From Pseudoalteromonas sp. MEBiC 03607 (GTDB lineage Bacteria; Pseudomonadota; Gammaproteobacteria; Enterobacterales; Alteromonadaceae): a stretch of DNA of 64,000 nt. A model generated the notes under the pieces. That model was given only the letters and a program-made list of their open reading frames with translations, was not told the origin of the DNA and ran no database searches. A program made the translations under genes and the position numbers. The stretch spans positions 878,501 through 942,500 of the forward strand of contig NZ_SRRY01000001.1 in assembly GCF_004792295.1 (NCBI RefSeq), in the 5' to 3' direction. Shown in pieces: positions 54,370 through 63,536 of this stretch; position 1 is the stretch's first letter; every line of letters starts with the position of its first letter.

Positions 54370-55331
54370 TGACGGCTATAGGCGGATATAATCAAATTAC
54401 ATTACCAAGTCTTAATACGTGTTTTCAACCCAATGTTTGTGAATTCCAGTCTGCGAGAGCTGCTTTATATGCGTATTTAGAAGCAAAAAAAATAGAGATG
54501 CTTTATTTACCAGATTATATTTGTGACAGCATATTCCCTGCAATTGAATCATTAAAAATCGAAATCAAGTTTTACTCTGTGAGTGAATTATTGTTGCCAA
54601 AGCAACAGTTCTTAAATATTGATGATGTAAGATCAAGGGTCATTTTAGTTAATTACTTTGGTTTGTTGACAAAGCCTATTAAAGAATTCGTAAATCAAAA
54701 TCCTAGACTATTCATTGTAGATAACTCACAAGCTTTATTTGCTGAGCATATAGAAGGTACTGTAAGTATTTACTCACCTCGTAAGTTCGTAGGTATACCT
54801 GATGGCGGTTATCTCCTAGCGTCATGCGATATTCCAATGCCAAATGAAAGATTTGATTCTAGCCCTTATTTAAGTCACCTACTATTAAGAGCATCAGGAG
54901 ATGTTAGTAAAGGGTATGAAAAATTTTTATCCGCGGAGCGAGCGCTCGATAGCTTTTATCCTAAGAGAATTTCTCAGATTTCTAGTTACATTCTTGCATC
55001 TACAAATAAAGAAAAAATAATACATAGCAGAAAAAGTAACTATGAATACTTTCAAAGAAAATTTGACGAAGCTAATAAATTGAACTTACCTCTTAATGAT
55101 CAGGTTCCTCTATGCTATCCACTTAAGTTAGACTTTCCAGTAAATGAAATTTGTGAAGCACTAATCAAAAAGTCAATTTTTTTACCTCGGTATTGGCCAA
55201 GTAAATATAATGGTGAGGTTGGAATGGGTATGTTTGATAAGACACTGTTTTTACCCATAGATGAAAGGCTAAATTATAAAAAAATAGAGTTTTTATCTAA
55301 TGAAATATCGAAGGTTGTAGGCATATTATGA
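54369..55331 (+). CDS. Diverged DegT-like PLP-fold protein
   Basis: This is a 320-residue protein that looks like a shortened, diverged aminotransferase of the DegT type. LFIVDNSQALFAE (D118) aligns in position with the pyridine-binding Asp, and SIYSPRKFVGIPDGGYL places a lysine (K139) where the Schiff-base lysine is expected. The N-terminus lacks the typical acceptor loop. It overlaps both neighbours, so it belongs to the same coupled unit as WbqC and the sulfotransferase. Its substrate is unknown; it could act on a second amino sugar or a non-sugar group. Confidence 0.6.
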   Translation: MTAIGGYNQITLPSLNTCFQPNVCEFQSARAALYAYLEAKKIEMLYLPDYICDSIFPAIESLKIEIKFYSVSELLLPKQQFLNIDDVRSRVILVNYFGLLTKPIKEFVNQNPRLFIVDNSQALFAEHIEGTVSIYSPRKFVGIPDGGYLLASCDIPMPNERFDSSPYLSHLLLRASGDVSKGYEKFLSAERALDSFYPKRISQISSYILASTNKEKIIHSRKSNYEYFQRKFDEANKLNLPLNDQVPLCYPLKLDFPVNEICEALIKKSIFLPRYWPSKYNGEVGMGMFDKTLFLPIDERLNYKKIEFLSNEISKVVGIL

Positions 55332-56275
55332 AAGAAATTGATTTAATAAATACCTTTAGCTCTCTTGTTAATGGTGAGCATGAAAAGGTAACAGATAAAA
55401 AATACCCGTCTACATATATTGTTGGTTGTCCTAGAAGTGGAACGACCGCACTTTTACAATTGTTATCGCAAAGCGGAGCGTTTGCATATCCTACGAACTG
55501 TCTAACTCGATTCTCTGCTTCAATGAGTTATGCGACAGTAATACAAGAGTTGTTATTCAATGAAGAGTTCGGGTTTATACGTACAACAGATACGATAGAT
55601 TTTAACTCAGAATACGGAAGGAGTAGTGGACCGTTAAATGCTAATGAATTCTTTCATTTTTACAGACGTTTTTTCCCTAATACTGATATTAAGCACTTAA
55701 ATAAAACAGAACTTACCCAAGTTGATTGTGAAGGTTTAGAGGCAGAGCTAAAAATATTAAGCCAGTTCTATGATAAGCCATTTATAAGTAAAGGTTTAAT
55801 GATGCAGTATAACTTAGAGTATTTTTACCGTAAGCTCGATAAACCAATTTTCTTGCATATCAAAAGAAATGAATTATTCGTAATGCAATCTATTTATAAG
55901 GCAAGAGTTAAAGAAAAGAAATCTGCTAATAATTGGTGGTCAGCAAAACCTAAGCAATTTGAAACTTTAAAAGATATGGATAAGTTTAGCCAGATTGCAG
56001 GACAGGTTTTCTATACTAATAATGCTATAGAAAATGCTTTACTAAATATTCCTGATAAATCAAAACTGATAGTCTCTTATGAGGATTTAGTGAGAGACCC
56101 TGTAGAAGTGCTAATAAAACTAAAAGAAAAATATCTGCAGAATGGCTTTGAATTACACTTTGAGGATATGCAAAAAATTTCGAAAAAGCTGAAGAACGGA
56201 AACGTAATTACCCTTGATGAGCAAATACTTACGCAGCTAAAACTTGCGTACGAAAAGCTAGCAAAAAATAAATGA
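55328..56275 (+). CDS. Sulfotransferase-family protein (second of three)
   Basis: This is a 315-residue protein with the PAPS-binding loop at the N-terminus (GCPRSGTTALLQLL, motif at residues 34-40). IFLHIKRNELFVMQSIYKARV serves as the second, 3'-phosphate-binding element. LIVSYEDLVRDPVEVLIKLKE is a typical C-terminal sulfotransferase segment. It is predicted to place sulfate on the oligosaccharide. It overlaps the preceding and following genes by four bases each. Confidence 0.8.
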   Translation: MKEIDLINTFSSLVNGEHEKVTDKKYPSTYIVGCPRSGTTALLQLLSQSGAFAYPTNCLTRFSASMSYATVIQELLFNEEFGFIRTTDTIDFNSEYGRSSGPLNANEFFHFYRRFFPNTDIKHLNKTELTQVDCEGLEAELKILSQFYDKPFISKGLMMQYNLEYFYRKLDKPIFLHIKRNELFVMQSIYKARVKEKKSANNWWSAKPKQFETLKDMDKFSQIAGQVFYTNNAIENALLNIPDKSKLIVSYEDLVRDPVEVLIKLKEKYLQNGFELHFEDMQKISKKLKNGNVITLDEQILTQLKLAYEKLAKNK

Positions 56276-57786
56276 GTAACTTGTCCTTAAAAAAGAATAT
56301 AGGATTTAACTATTTAGGTAAGCTCTATAGTACCTTCATAGGTATATTGATTTTACCTATGTTTTTACAATATATGGGGGCTGAGGCTTATGGCTTAGTT
56401 GGCTTCTTTACGCTATTACAAGCATGGTTACAGCTATTAGATGTTGGAATGTCGCCAACTCTTGGCCGTGAAGTGGCACGTTTGAAAAACAATCATGATG
56501 AAGGTTGGCGTTTAACAACGGTTGTTAACACTGTCGAGCTTTTATTCATAAGCGTTGCCTTAGTTGCCGCAGTATCTTTATTTTGTTTGCAAGATTGGAT
56601 AGCCACAAGTTGGTTAACTGTTGAAACTCTTAATGTAGACATAATAACAACAGCTATATCAATAATGGCGTTTATTGTGGCACTTAGGTGGGTAGCGTCA
56701 ATAAACCGTAGTGGTATAAACGCTTATGAGCAACAGGTATGGATGAATGTAGTTGATATGATTATCAACACATTCCGATTTCCTGGGGCGTTATTACTAG
56801 TTATTTATTTGGATGGTGATGTACTTGCATATTTCTATTTTCAACTAGCTGTTGTGGTTGTTGAAGTTATAGTTATTCGCATAAAAATGCGAAGTTTATT
56901 ACCTAGCCAACATGATAGGGTTAAATTATTTTCATTAGCTGAGCTAAAACGTATCGCGCCTTTTGCGCTAAGTATAGGTTACACAAGTGCAATCTGGATT
57001 TTATTAACGCAGCTAGATAAGTTGCTATTATCGAAATATTTAACTTTATCTGATTATGGTTACTTTATTTTGATTGGTATTGTTGCTAACGGTATAACAA
57101 TGCTAAGCAGTCCTGTAACTAAAGCTTTATTACCAAGAATGACATCCATGCTGGCTGAGCAGGGCGAAAAACAAATGCTAGCACTTTACCAAACAGCTAC
57201 TAAGTTTGTTGCATGTTTTATTTTTCCTATTGCTTTAGTCATTGTTTTAAATGCTGAAGTGGTTATATATACTTGGACAGGAGATACAACCGCTGCAAAA
57301 TGGGTAGCTCCAATATTACCTTTATTTTGCTTAGGGAGCATGGTCCTAGCGGTTATGGTATTTCAATACCAATTACAATACGCACATGGTGTACTTAAAT
57401 ACCATGTACGTTGGAATACATTTTCGGTGTTAATTAACATTCCTCTAATCACTTACGCAGCTACCTATCATGGCGCACTTGGAGTTGGATGGGTTTGGTT
57501 TGCTTACAGATTATTCTCCTTAACGGTTTGGTGTGCATTTGTACATAGTAAATTTGCACCTGGTATGCACCTGAAATGGTTAAAAAATTGCGTCCTGCTC
57601 CCTTTTATTCTATCAGCTTCACTTGTTGCGATATTGCATTATATACTACCTCTAAGTGTAGATATGAGTAGATGGAAATTGTTTATATTACTGAGCTTGA
57701 TTTCACTTATAAGTATCGTGCTATCAACGCTATTATTATTTAAAGATTTAATTCTAAGTAAACTTAACGACAAAAGAGCGGTTTGA
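56272..57786 (+). CDS. wzx: Polysaccharide flippase, Wzx-type (third)
   Basis: This is a 504-residue membrane protein with about fourteen hydrophobic segments. The start LKKNIGFNYLGKLYSTFIGILILPMFLQYMGAEAYGL is typical of Wzx flippases of the PST family. It would move the rmlB/rmlA-dependent, possibly sulfated repeat unit across the inner membrane for the polymerase at 58939 and the Wza/Wzc export system. It ends a tightly coupled run of genes that began at 50625. A hairpin follows. Confidence 0.88.
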   Translation: MSNLSLKKNIGFNYLGKLYSTFIGILILPMFLQYMGAEAYGLVGFFTLLQAWLQLLDVGMSPTLGREVARLKNNHDEGWRLTTVVNTVELLFISVALVAAVSLFCLQDWIATSWLTVETLNVDIITTAISIMAFIVALRWVASINRSGINAYEQQVWMNVVDMIINTFRFPGALLLVIYLDGDVLAYFYFQLAVVVVEVIVIRIKMRSLLPSQHDRVKLFSLAELKRIAPFALSIGYTSAIWILLTQLDKLLLSKYLTLSDYGYFILIGIVANGITMLSSPVTKALLPRMTSMLAEQGEKQMLALYQTATKFVACFIFPIALVIVLNAEVVIYTWTGDTTAAKWVAPILPLFCLGSMVLAVMVFQYQLQYAHGVLKYHVRWNTFSVLINIPLITYAATYHGALGVGWVWFAYRLFSLTVWCAFVHSKFAPGMHLKWLKNCVLLPFILSASLVAILHYILPLSVDMSRWKLFILLSLISLISIVLSTLLLFKDLILSKLNDKRAV

Positions 57787-57796
57787 TTAAAATCAT

Positions 57797-57830
57797 AAAA
57801 ACGAGCTTCGCCAATAGAAAAGCGTTTTTT
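57797..57830 (+). terminator. Possible terminator after the third flippase gene
   Basis: AAAAACG-AG-CTT (57797-57808) can pair with AAGCGTTTTTT (57820-57830), with a two-base bulge, leaving a T-run in the stem's 3' arm. It is a weak but plausible terminator and marks the break before the compositionally distinct genes downstream. Confidence 0.4.
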
Positions 57831-57979
57831 CGATTTTGTATTGAAATACAGAAGCCAGAATGTGGCTATACAACCTCAATATTTTTATAAGGTGTGGGTT
57901 AATATTGAGTTTATAAAAATTTAAAGAGTGTTAAATGTGAAGGTTAGTGTGGGAAAGTTAAAATGGAGCGTAGTCAATT

Positions 57980-58939
57980 ATGAATTATAGAACAATTGAA
58001 AATATGAATGATTTAATTCAAAAAAACATTAAGAATTTTCATGACTTCGATTTAATAGTTGGCATACCTCGGAGTGGAATGCTACCAGCGTCAATAATAT
58101 CTTTAAAGGTCAATGCTAGTTTATGCTCTTTAGATGAGTATATAAGTAATAGTGCACTTAAATCAGGAATAACCGGTAGGCATAAATCAAAATTTGAAAC
58201 TGCACATGATGTTAAAAAAGTGTTGGTGGTTGATGATTCTATTCAGTCAGGGAGATCCATGCAGGATGCTAAGTCAAAAATTCCACTAGAATTAAGAAAG
58301 AATTGTAAATTTTGTGTGATATTTGGTACGAAAATAGCGCCAGAAGGGCTTGTTGATTTCTCATTGGAAAGAGTTGAAAGGCCAAGAGTATTTGAGTGGA
58401 ATATTTTTCATCATTCAATTTTATCTAGTTCATGTGTAGATATAGATGGAGTTTTATGTGACGACATTGATAGAAGTGATGATGATGATGGCGTAGAGTA
58501 TATAAAAAAACTTGCTGAGGTTAACGCATATATTAAACCAACAAAAGAAATTGACACTTTAGTTACTAATAGGTTGGAGAAGTATAGAAAAGAAACAGAG
58601 CAATGGCTTGATGCTAACTCTATTAAATATAAATGCCTTATTATGAATCCTGCTAAGACAGCTGAAGAAAGGAGAGCTCTAAATAATTATTCGAAGCACA
58701 AAGCTAAGGTTTATATTGAATCAAATAATTTGTTATTTATCGAAAGTAGTAAAAGGCAGTCTATTGAAATTGCAAATATATCAGGAAAGCCAGTTATATG
58801 TACTGATGATAATAGCATAAATTACCCAGGGGTTTTGAATTCTATATCAAGAAAAAGTGGTCTTATATATATTTTAAAAAAAGCACTTTTTAGAAATCAA
58901 TTATTCATGAATCTTTATAGGAAGTGGAAAAATAAGTAA
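57980..58939 (+). CDS. Phosphoribosyltransferase-HAD phosphatase fusion protein
   Basis: This is a 319-residue protein with two recognisable halves. The N-terminal part (about 1-125) is a phosphoribosyltransferase-like domain: DLIVGIPRSGMLPASIIS, and the PRPP loop VLVVDDSIQSGRS with D85-D86. The C-terminal part (about 150-280) starts with CVDIDGVLCDD, a HAD motif I (D154, D156), and has a later FIESSKRQSIEIA resembling a HAD acidic motif. Such fusions occur in surface-glycan clusters, but I know of no assigned function. Codons are AT-rich with many AGA and ATA. The polymerase gene follows directly, its ATG overlapping the stop by one base. Confidence 0.72.
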   Translation: MNYRTIENMNDLIQKNIKNFHDFDLIVGIPRSGMLPASIISLKVNASLCSLDEYISNSALKSGITGRHKSKFETAHDVKKVLVVDDSIQSGRSMQDAKSKIPLELRKNCKFCVIFGTKIAPEGLVDFSLERVERPRVFEWNIFHHSILSSSCVDIDGVLCDDIDRSDDDDGVEYIKKLAEVNAYIKPTKEIDTLVTNRLEKYRKETEQWLDANSIKYKCLIMNPAKTAEERRALNNYSKHKAKVYIESNNLLFIESSKRQSIEIANISGKPVICTDDNSINYPGVLNSISRKSGLIYILKKALFRNQLFMNLYRKWKNK

Positions 58940-60066
58940 TGCCATTATTTTTTGTTTTAATAATTATAAACTTATTATCTCTACTTTATCTTAATGCTGT
59001 AGATCCGGGGTTCTTGATATTGGGGACGGAAATCCCCCTTGTTTTTATTATTGATACGACTCTAACTGCGGTTATGTTCTTTTTTATATATCGCACATTA
59101 GACAAGTCTTATTTTGAAAGCTATTTCAGCTATTTCTGTTCTGAATTTAAAGGGAAGTATATTGCGATATTTTCTTGGGTTTATTTGGTTTATTATGTTT
59201 TTAATGTTGGGCACCTTTATTATATAGAGGGGAATAGAGAGTTAATTATTGAGAGTTACAATCCTACCTACTTGACCTTGTTAATGAGTAAAGTTGTTCT
59301 TTTTATAATTTGTTATAAGGTTTTTGAGTCATCTAAAAAGCAATACATGACAATAATACCTTTAGTGCTAGTACTTATTCTTCATGTTTTTCTATTGCAG
59401 TCTAGAACTGAGTTGTTACAGTTGATATATTTAGCTATAACCTTTGTAGTTATGTTTGGCCTTAAAGTATCGAAATTTAAACTCATGATAAGCATCTTTT
59501 TCTTGTTCTGTATTGGGACTTATATCTCAGTAATACAAGGGCGGGTAGCTGCGTCAGATTCATTTTTATTTACTTTTAACACTTTTTTTCGATATAAAGT
59601 ATCAGCATTTCAATTAGCAGAATATTCTATCTCATTAGATTATAGTGCTGATAATATACTTACTCCCTTCTTTGGGTTTTTATCTGAGAAAATAATCTCT
59701 CCGGTTTTTGGTGTAAACGTTCCAATTGTAACATCAGGTTCAAATTTTTTGTCTGATTTTAAACCTGTTCCGCTATCTGGAGTAGCTAATGTACTTTATC
59801 CTCATTGGTCTTGGTTTTATGGAGCATTTGGATTGTTAGGTCTTTTTATAAAAGTGTTTTATTACGCTATATTACTAAAATTAGCTTTGAAGTTTCGCTT
59901 GATTAATACATTTCTATCCCTGGTCGTAATAATTATATTTGTACAAAGCTGGCGCCACCCCTTTATAAGTACTAGTGACTTTTATTCATTGGTAGGTATT
60001 ATTTTATTAGATTGTTACTTAATTAAAAGAATAAGGATATATAGTGAAAATAATAGACTGGCCTAA
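58939..60066 (+). CDS. wzy: Putative oligosaccharide repeat unit polymerase Wzy (second)
   Basis: This is a 375-residue protein with about ten to eleven hydrophobic segments. SRTELLQLIYLAITFVVMFGL, and a periplasmic loop (SNFLSDFKPVPLSGVANVLYPHW) with GxFG-like glycine turns after it, fit the Wzy/O-antigen polymerase type. The assignment is based on topology and on its position in a glycan operon. It would polymerise the unit flipped by the protein at 56272. It overlaps the next glycosyltransferase gene by 23 bp. Confidence 0.75.
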   Translation: MPLFFVLIIINLLSLLYLNAVDPGFLILGTEIPLVFIIDTTLTAVMFFFIYRTLDKSYFESYFSYFCSEFKGKYIAIFSWVYLVYYVFNVGHLYYIEGNRELIIESYNPTYLTLLMSKVVLFIICYKVFESSKKQYMTIIPLVLVLILHVFLLQSRTELLQLIYLAITFVVMFGLKVSKFKLMISIFFLFCIGTYISVIQGRVAASDSFLFTFNTFFRYKVSAFQLAEYSISLDYSADNILTPFFGFLSEKIISPVFGVNVPIVTSGSNFLSDFKPVPLSGVANVLYPHWSWFYGAFGLLGLFIKVFYYAILLKLALKFRLINTFLSLVVIIIFVQSWRHPFISTSDFYSLVGIILLDCYLIKRIRIYSENNRLA

Positions 60067-61078
60067 TGAGGGAGATGTTACATCTAATTGGGGAACTGAT
60101 GAAGTTAAAGTAAGTGTTTGTTGTCTTTCATATAACCATGAGGATTATATTGAAGAGTGTGTTTTTGGCATGGTTAGCCAAAATACTCAATTTGCATTTG
60201 AAATTATAATACATGATGACGCCTCGACAGACGGTACTAGAAAAATTCTAGAGGACTTAAAGAATCGATATCCAAAAATAATTAAATTGATTTTACAAGA
60301 CGAGAATCAATTCAGAAATGAAAAGATTATAGCTCCTAGATTCCTATTCCCCTTAGTTAAAAGCAAATATATAGCTATGTGTGAAGGCGATGATTACTGG
60401 ACTGATAAGTTTAAGTTACAGTCTCAATTTGATTGTTTAGAAAAAAATAAGCATTTGGGCATGGTTGTTCATAAAGCTGTTGTTTTTGATTGTAATACTC
60501 AAAAGAATGTGAAAACTCGCCACTTTGCTGCTCTAAATAATAATGCTGAAACGCTCCCTTTTAAGGATTTCGCGCTTTCATACCTGCAGTTCGCGCCCAC
60601 TAGCTCATATTTTTTTAGAACAAACCTAGTTCATGGATTGTATAATAAGATAAAAGGTTATTATGCAGGTGATTTATTTATTGAAATAATAACTGGTGTT
60701 AATGGTTTTGCTTTTATTAATAAAGAAATGAGTGTTTATAGGGTTTTTACTAAAGGTTCCTATTCTTATAATAATCAAGATAAGAAAAATGCTATTGAAG
60801 GTAAAATGATAGTTGCTAGTCAGCTTAGAGAGTTCAAAAACCATTTTTCTGACTACTCTGTTTCAAGAGTGATATTGAATAAAGCAATAAAGTACGAAGA
60901 GAGTGCACTCTATTTAAAGTTGAAGACAGATAAGGACTATGATTTATCGGTAATGTTTAAAGATGTTACCTTAACTGGGTTTTTGAGATCATTAAAGAGT
61001 ATTAAGCTTACATGGGTACTGCTTCTTTGGTTATCTTCATTATGTATAAAAAAATTAAATTTTTCTAAAAAGCAATGA
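60044..61078 (+). CDS. Glycosyltransferase family 2
   Basis: This is a 344-residue GT-A enzyme. VSVCCLSYNHEDYIEECVFG and FEIIIHDDASTDGTRKIL form the nucleotide-binding start, and YIAMCEGDDYWTDKFKLQ contains the acidic metal-binding motif (EGDD). The type resembles family-2 enzymes common in O-antigen loci. The GTG at 60044 gives the full domain and lies within the end of the polymerase gene. The C-terminus carries a hydrophobic segment (WVLLLWLSSLCIKK) that may anchor it to the membrane. Confidence 0.87.
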   Translation: MKIIDWPNEGDVTSNWGTDEVKVSVCCLSYNHEDYIEECVFGMVSQNTQFAFEIIIHDDASTDGTRKILEDLKNRYPKIIKLILQDENQFRNEKIIAPRFLFPLVKSKYIAMCEGDDYWTDKFKLQSQFDCLEKNKHLGMVVHKAVVFDCNTQKNVKTRHFAALNNNAETLPFKDFALSYLQFAPTSSYFFRTNLVHGLYNKIKGYYAGDLFIEIITGVNGFAFINKEMSVYRVFTKGSYSYNNQDKKNAIEGKMIVASQLREFKNHFSDYSVSRVILNKAIKYEESALYLKLKTDKDYDLSVMFKDVTLTGFLRSLKSIKLTWVLLLWLSSLCIKKLNFSKKQ

Positions 61079-61911
61079 ATACTACCTTATCTATTATTAT
61101 TCCACATTTTAATTCTGTGGATTTGTTATCAAGACTTTTAAGCTCTATTCCTAATGATAGAGGTTACCAAATTATTGTTGTTGATGATAACAGTGCTGAT
61201 TTTGAAATGGTTAAAGAGATTGTTTCTAATTATGATTCCGCTGAATTATATATTAATAGCTCGAATAATAAGGGCGCTGGAGCTGCAAGGAATATAGGGC
61301 TGAAAAAAGCTAAAGGTGATTACATATTATTCGCTGATGCCGATGACCTATTTGTTGATGGTGCCTTTGAAATAGTTGAGCAGTATTTTAAGTCAACTTT
61401 TGATATTGTGTTTTTTTCCCCTACTTCTGAAAATTTAAATACCGGTTTGGTAGGGGGGAGACATCTAAGGTATTCAAAACTTATTGATGAATATGTTGAC
61501 AATGATAATGAGATAATAAGGTATAAATTTATAGTACCTTGGAGTAAACTTTATAGCCGATTTTTTCTTGAAAAACACAAAATAGCATTTGATGAGGTAA
61601 TTGCATCTAATGATTTGTTTTTTTCTATTAAATCAGGCTGCTACGCTAATGCTATTAAAGTTACTAACTCTACAATTTACTCTGTTTCAGAGTCCTCATC
61701 TTCGATGACAAAGAATAAAAGTTTAGATAATTTTAATGTGCGCTTTAATACGGTATTAAAATGTAATAACTTTTTGAAATCACAGCCAGGTAACAGTTAT
61801 CAGATCTCTTTTAAGATATTTTTAATTCGGAGCTTAAAATTTGGACCTCTTAAGTTTTTTAGTGTGTTACTAACTGTAATTAAAGAAAAGCTTTCTTTGG
61901 TTTTGGGATGA
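61075..61911 (+). CDS. Glycosyltransferase family 2
   Basis: This is a 278-residue GT-A enzyme with LSIIIPHFNSVDLLSRLLSSI, YQIIVVDDNSADFEM, the conserved NKGAGAARNIGLKKAKGDY segment and the DxD motif in ILFADADDLFVDGAF. It overlaps the previous gene by four bases (ATGA) and is followed by a sulfotransferase gene. It probably adds one sugar to the unit. Specificity is unknown. Like its neighbours, it is very AT-rich. Confidence 0.88.
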   Translation: MNTTLSIIIPHFNSVDLLSRLLSSIPNDRGYQIIVVDDNSADFEMVKEIVSNYDSAELYINSSNNKGAGAARNIGLKKAKGDYILFADADDLFVDGAFEIVEQYFKSTFDIVFFSPTSENLNTGLVGGRHLRYSKLIDEYVDNDNEIIRYKFIVPWSKLYSRFFLEKHKIAFDEVIASNDLFFSIKSGCYANAIKVTNSTIYSVSESSSSMTKNKSLDNFNVRFNTVLKCNNFLKSQPGNSYQISFKIFLIRSLKFGPLKFFSVLLTVIKEKLSLVLG

Positions 61912-61932
61912 ATATTCATAGGTATTCTATTA

Positions 61933-62793
61933 ATGTTAAATAAAAGGTTAGTTTTTATCATTGGCCCGGCTCGTTCAGGCACTCATCTTGTTGCTTCGAC
62001 GATTTCCAATGCTTTACCATCAGCTAAATATTTGGCTGAGATTAATGAATTCTGGAGTCAATATACTATCCAGAATCAAGATAAAGTGAATTTTGAAAAT
62101 TATAATAAAGAAATGCTAGAAACTATTAGGAATGATTTTCTGAAATTAAGTGAGGGGGCTGATACAGTTATTGAAAAAACAGCTGCAAACTCCCTTCGAA
62201 TTCAGTTTTTGAAATTATTATTTCCAGATGCGAAGTATATTTTTATAAAACGCAATTGTTTTCAAGTCATAGCATCAGTTTTAAAAAAGCAAAAGGGTAA
62301 TATAAATAAAGTTACTAATAGTGGTAATGTTACTTTCTCATCTAGATTAGAGCTACTTATAGAGAGGGTTAGAAGTAAGGTATCAAAAGTAGAAAAGAGC
62401 CCTTCGAAAATGTGGAGGCTAATTTGTGACAATTTTGCCAATATATTAAATATCTTGAATCTGAAAAATGATACGCATTGGGGTCCAAAGTTTTGTTCTA
62501 AGTCATCTAGAGCTAAAGTAAAACACCCTGAGCTATATGCTTTTTTACAGTGGGCTGCTTGCACTTCTGAGATTGAAAATGTTAACAATGAAGATCGCAA
62601 TAATTTATTTTTGGATTTTGAGGAAATAATTGAAAATCCAACAGAATTTTCTCAAAAAATTAATCATTTTTTAGGTTGTACAGATGTCAGCTTTAATATT
62701 GATTCAAGAGCAAACTTAATTGTCAATAAAAATGATTTTGAGTTTTATGATTTAATACAAAGCTTAAGCTCTATTCAGAAGGAGGGAGAATGA
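61933..62793 (+). CDS. Sulfotransferase-family protein (third of three)
   Basis: This is a 286-residue protein with the PAPS-binding loop FIIGPARSGTHLVAS (residues 8-22) and YIFIKRNCFQVIASVLKKQ as the probable second binding element. NNLFLDFEEIIENPTEFSQKI is a typical late sulfotransferase segment. It belongs to the general bacterial Sulfotransfer families but differs clearly from the other two in the window. It could act on a sugar added by the surrounding glycosyltransferases. It overlaps the next gene by four bases. Confidence 0.75.
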   Translation: MLNKRLVFIIGPARSGTHLVASTISNALPSAKYLAEINEFWSQYTIQNQDKVNFENYNKEMLETIRNDFLKLSEGADTVIEKTAANSLRIQFLKLLFPDAKYIFIKRNCFQVIASVLKKQKGNINKVTNSGNVTFSSRLELLIERVRSKVSKVEKSPSKMWRLICDNFANILNILNLKNDTHWGPKFCSKSSRAKVKHPELYAFLQWAACTSEIENVNNEDRNNLFLDFEEIIENPTEFSQKINHFLGCTDVSFNIDSRANLIVNKNDFEFYDLIQSLSSIQKEGE

Positions 62794-63536
62794 GTTTAGT
62801 CAGTATTATAACGCCTTCATACAAGTCAAAAAAATTCATAAAAGAAACACTATTATCAATACAGAACCAGACTTTTACTGATTTTGAAGTGCTAATTGTT
62901 GATGATGCTTCTCCTGATGACAGTGCTGATTATATTGAGGCTAATCTACCAGATGATCGTTTTCGATTAATTCGCCTTGAAAACAACCTTGGCGCTGCCG
63001 AAGCGAGGAATGAAGCCTTAAAGATTGCAAACGGTAGATATATCGCTTTTTTAGACTCTGATGACTTATGGAAAACTGAAAAGCTTGAAAGACAAATTCA
63101 GTTTATGGAAAGAAAAAATATTGCTTTTTCTTTTTCTGCCTATGAGGTCATAGATGAAAATGGCATTATAGTAAAAGATAAAATACCTGTTCCAGATAAA
63201 ATAACTAAGTCGCAATATCTTGGAAATACTATAATAGGTTGCCTAACAGTTATATTAGATCGTACTAAGTTCAAACAGGATATTATAATGCCTAATTTAC
63301 GTAGTAGTCATGATATGGCTCTATGGGTTAATTTGTTGGACGAGATAAAAGTAGCTCATGGATATAAAGATATTTTGGCTAGTTATAGACTTGTAGGAAC
63401 ATCTAACACTGCCAATAAAACTAAAGCAGCCAAGGAGGTTTGGCAAGTGTATCGAAACTACCTTCAGTATAACCGTTTTAAATCTTCGTATTACTTCATC
63501 AAGTATGCATTCAACGCTGTATTAAAGAGAATTTAA
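62790..63536 (+). CDS. Glycosyltransferase family 2
   Basis: This is a 248-residue GT-A enzyme of the short WcaA/KdsB-neighbour type. VSIITPSYKSKKFIKETLLSI, FEVLIVDDASPDDSADYI, NLGAAEARNEALKIANGRY and the DxD motif in IAFLDSDDLWKTEKLERQ are all present. Its ATG overlaps the preceding stop and its own stop overlaps the start of the sugar transferase at 63537, so it is part of the coupled operon. Codon use is closer to the genome average than in the genes before it. Confidence 0.9.
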   Translation: MSLVSIITPSYKSKKFIKETLLSIQNQTFTDFEVLIVDDASPDDSADYIEANLPDDRFRLIRLENNLGAAEARNEALKIANGRYIAFLDSDDLWKTEKLERQIQFMERKNIAFSFSAYEVIDENGIIVKDKIPVPDKITKSQYLGNTIIGCLTVILDRTKFKQDIIMPNLRSSHDMALWVNLLDEIKVAHGYKDILASYRLVGTSNTANKTKAAKEVWQVYRNYLQYNRFKSSYYFIKYAFNAVLKRI

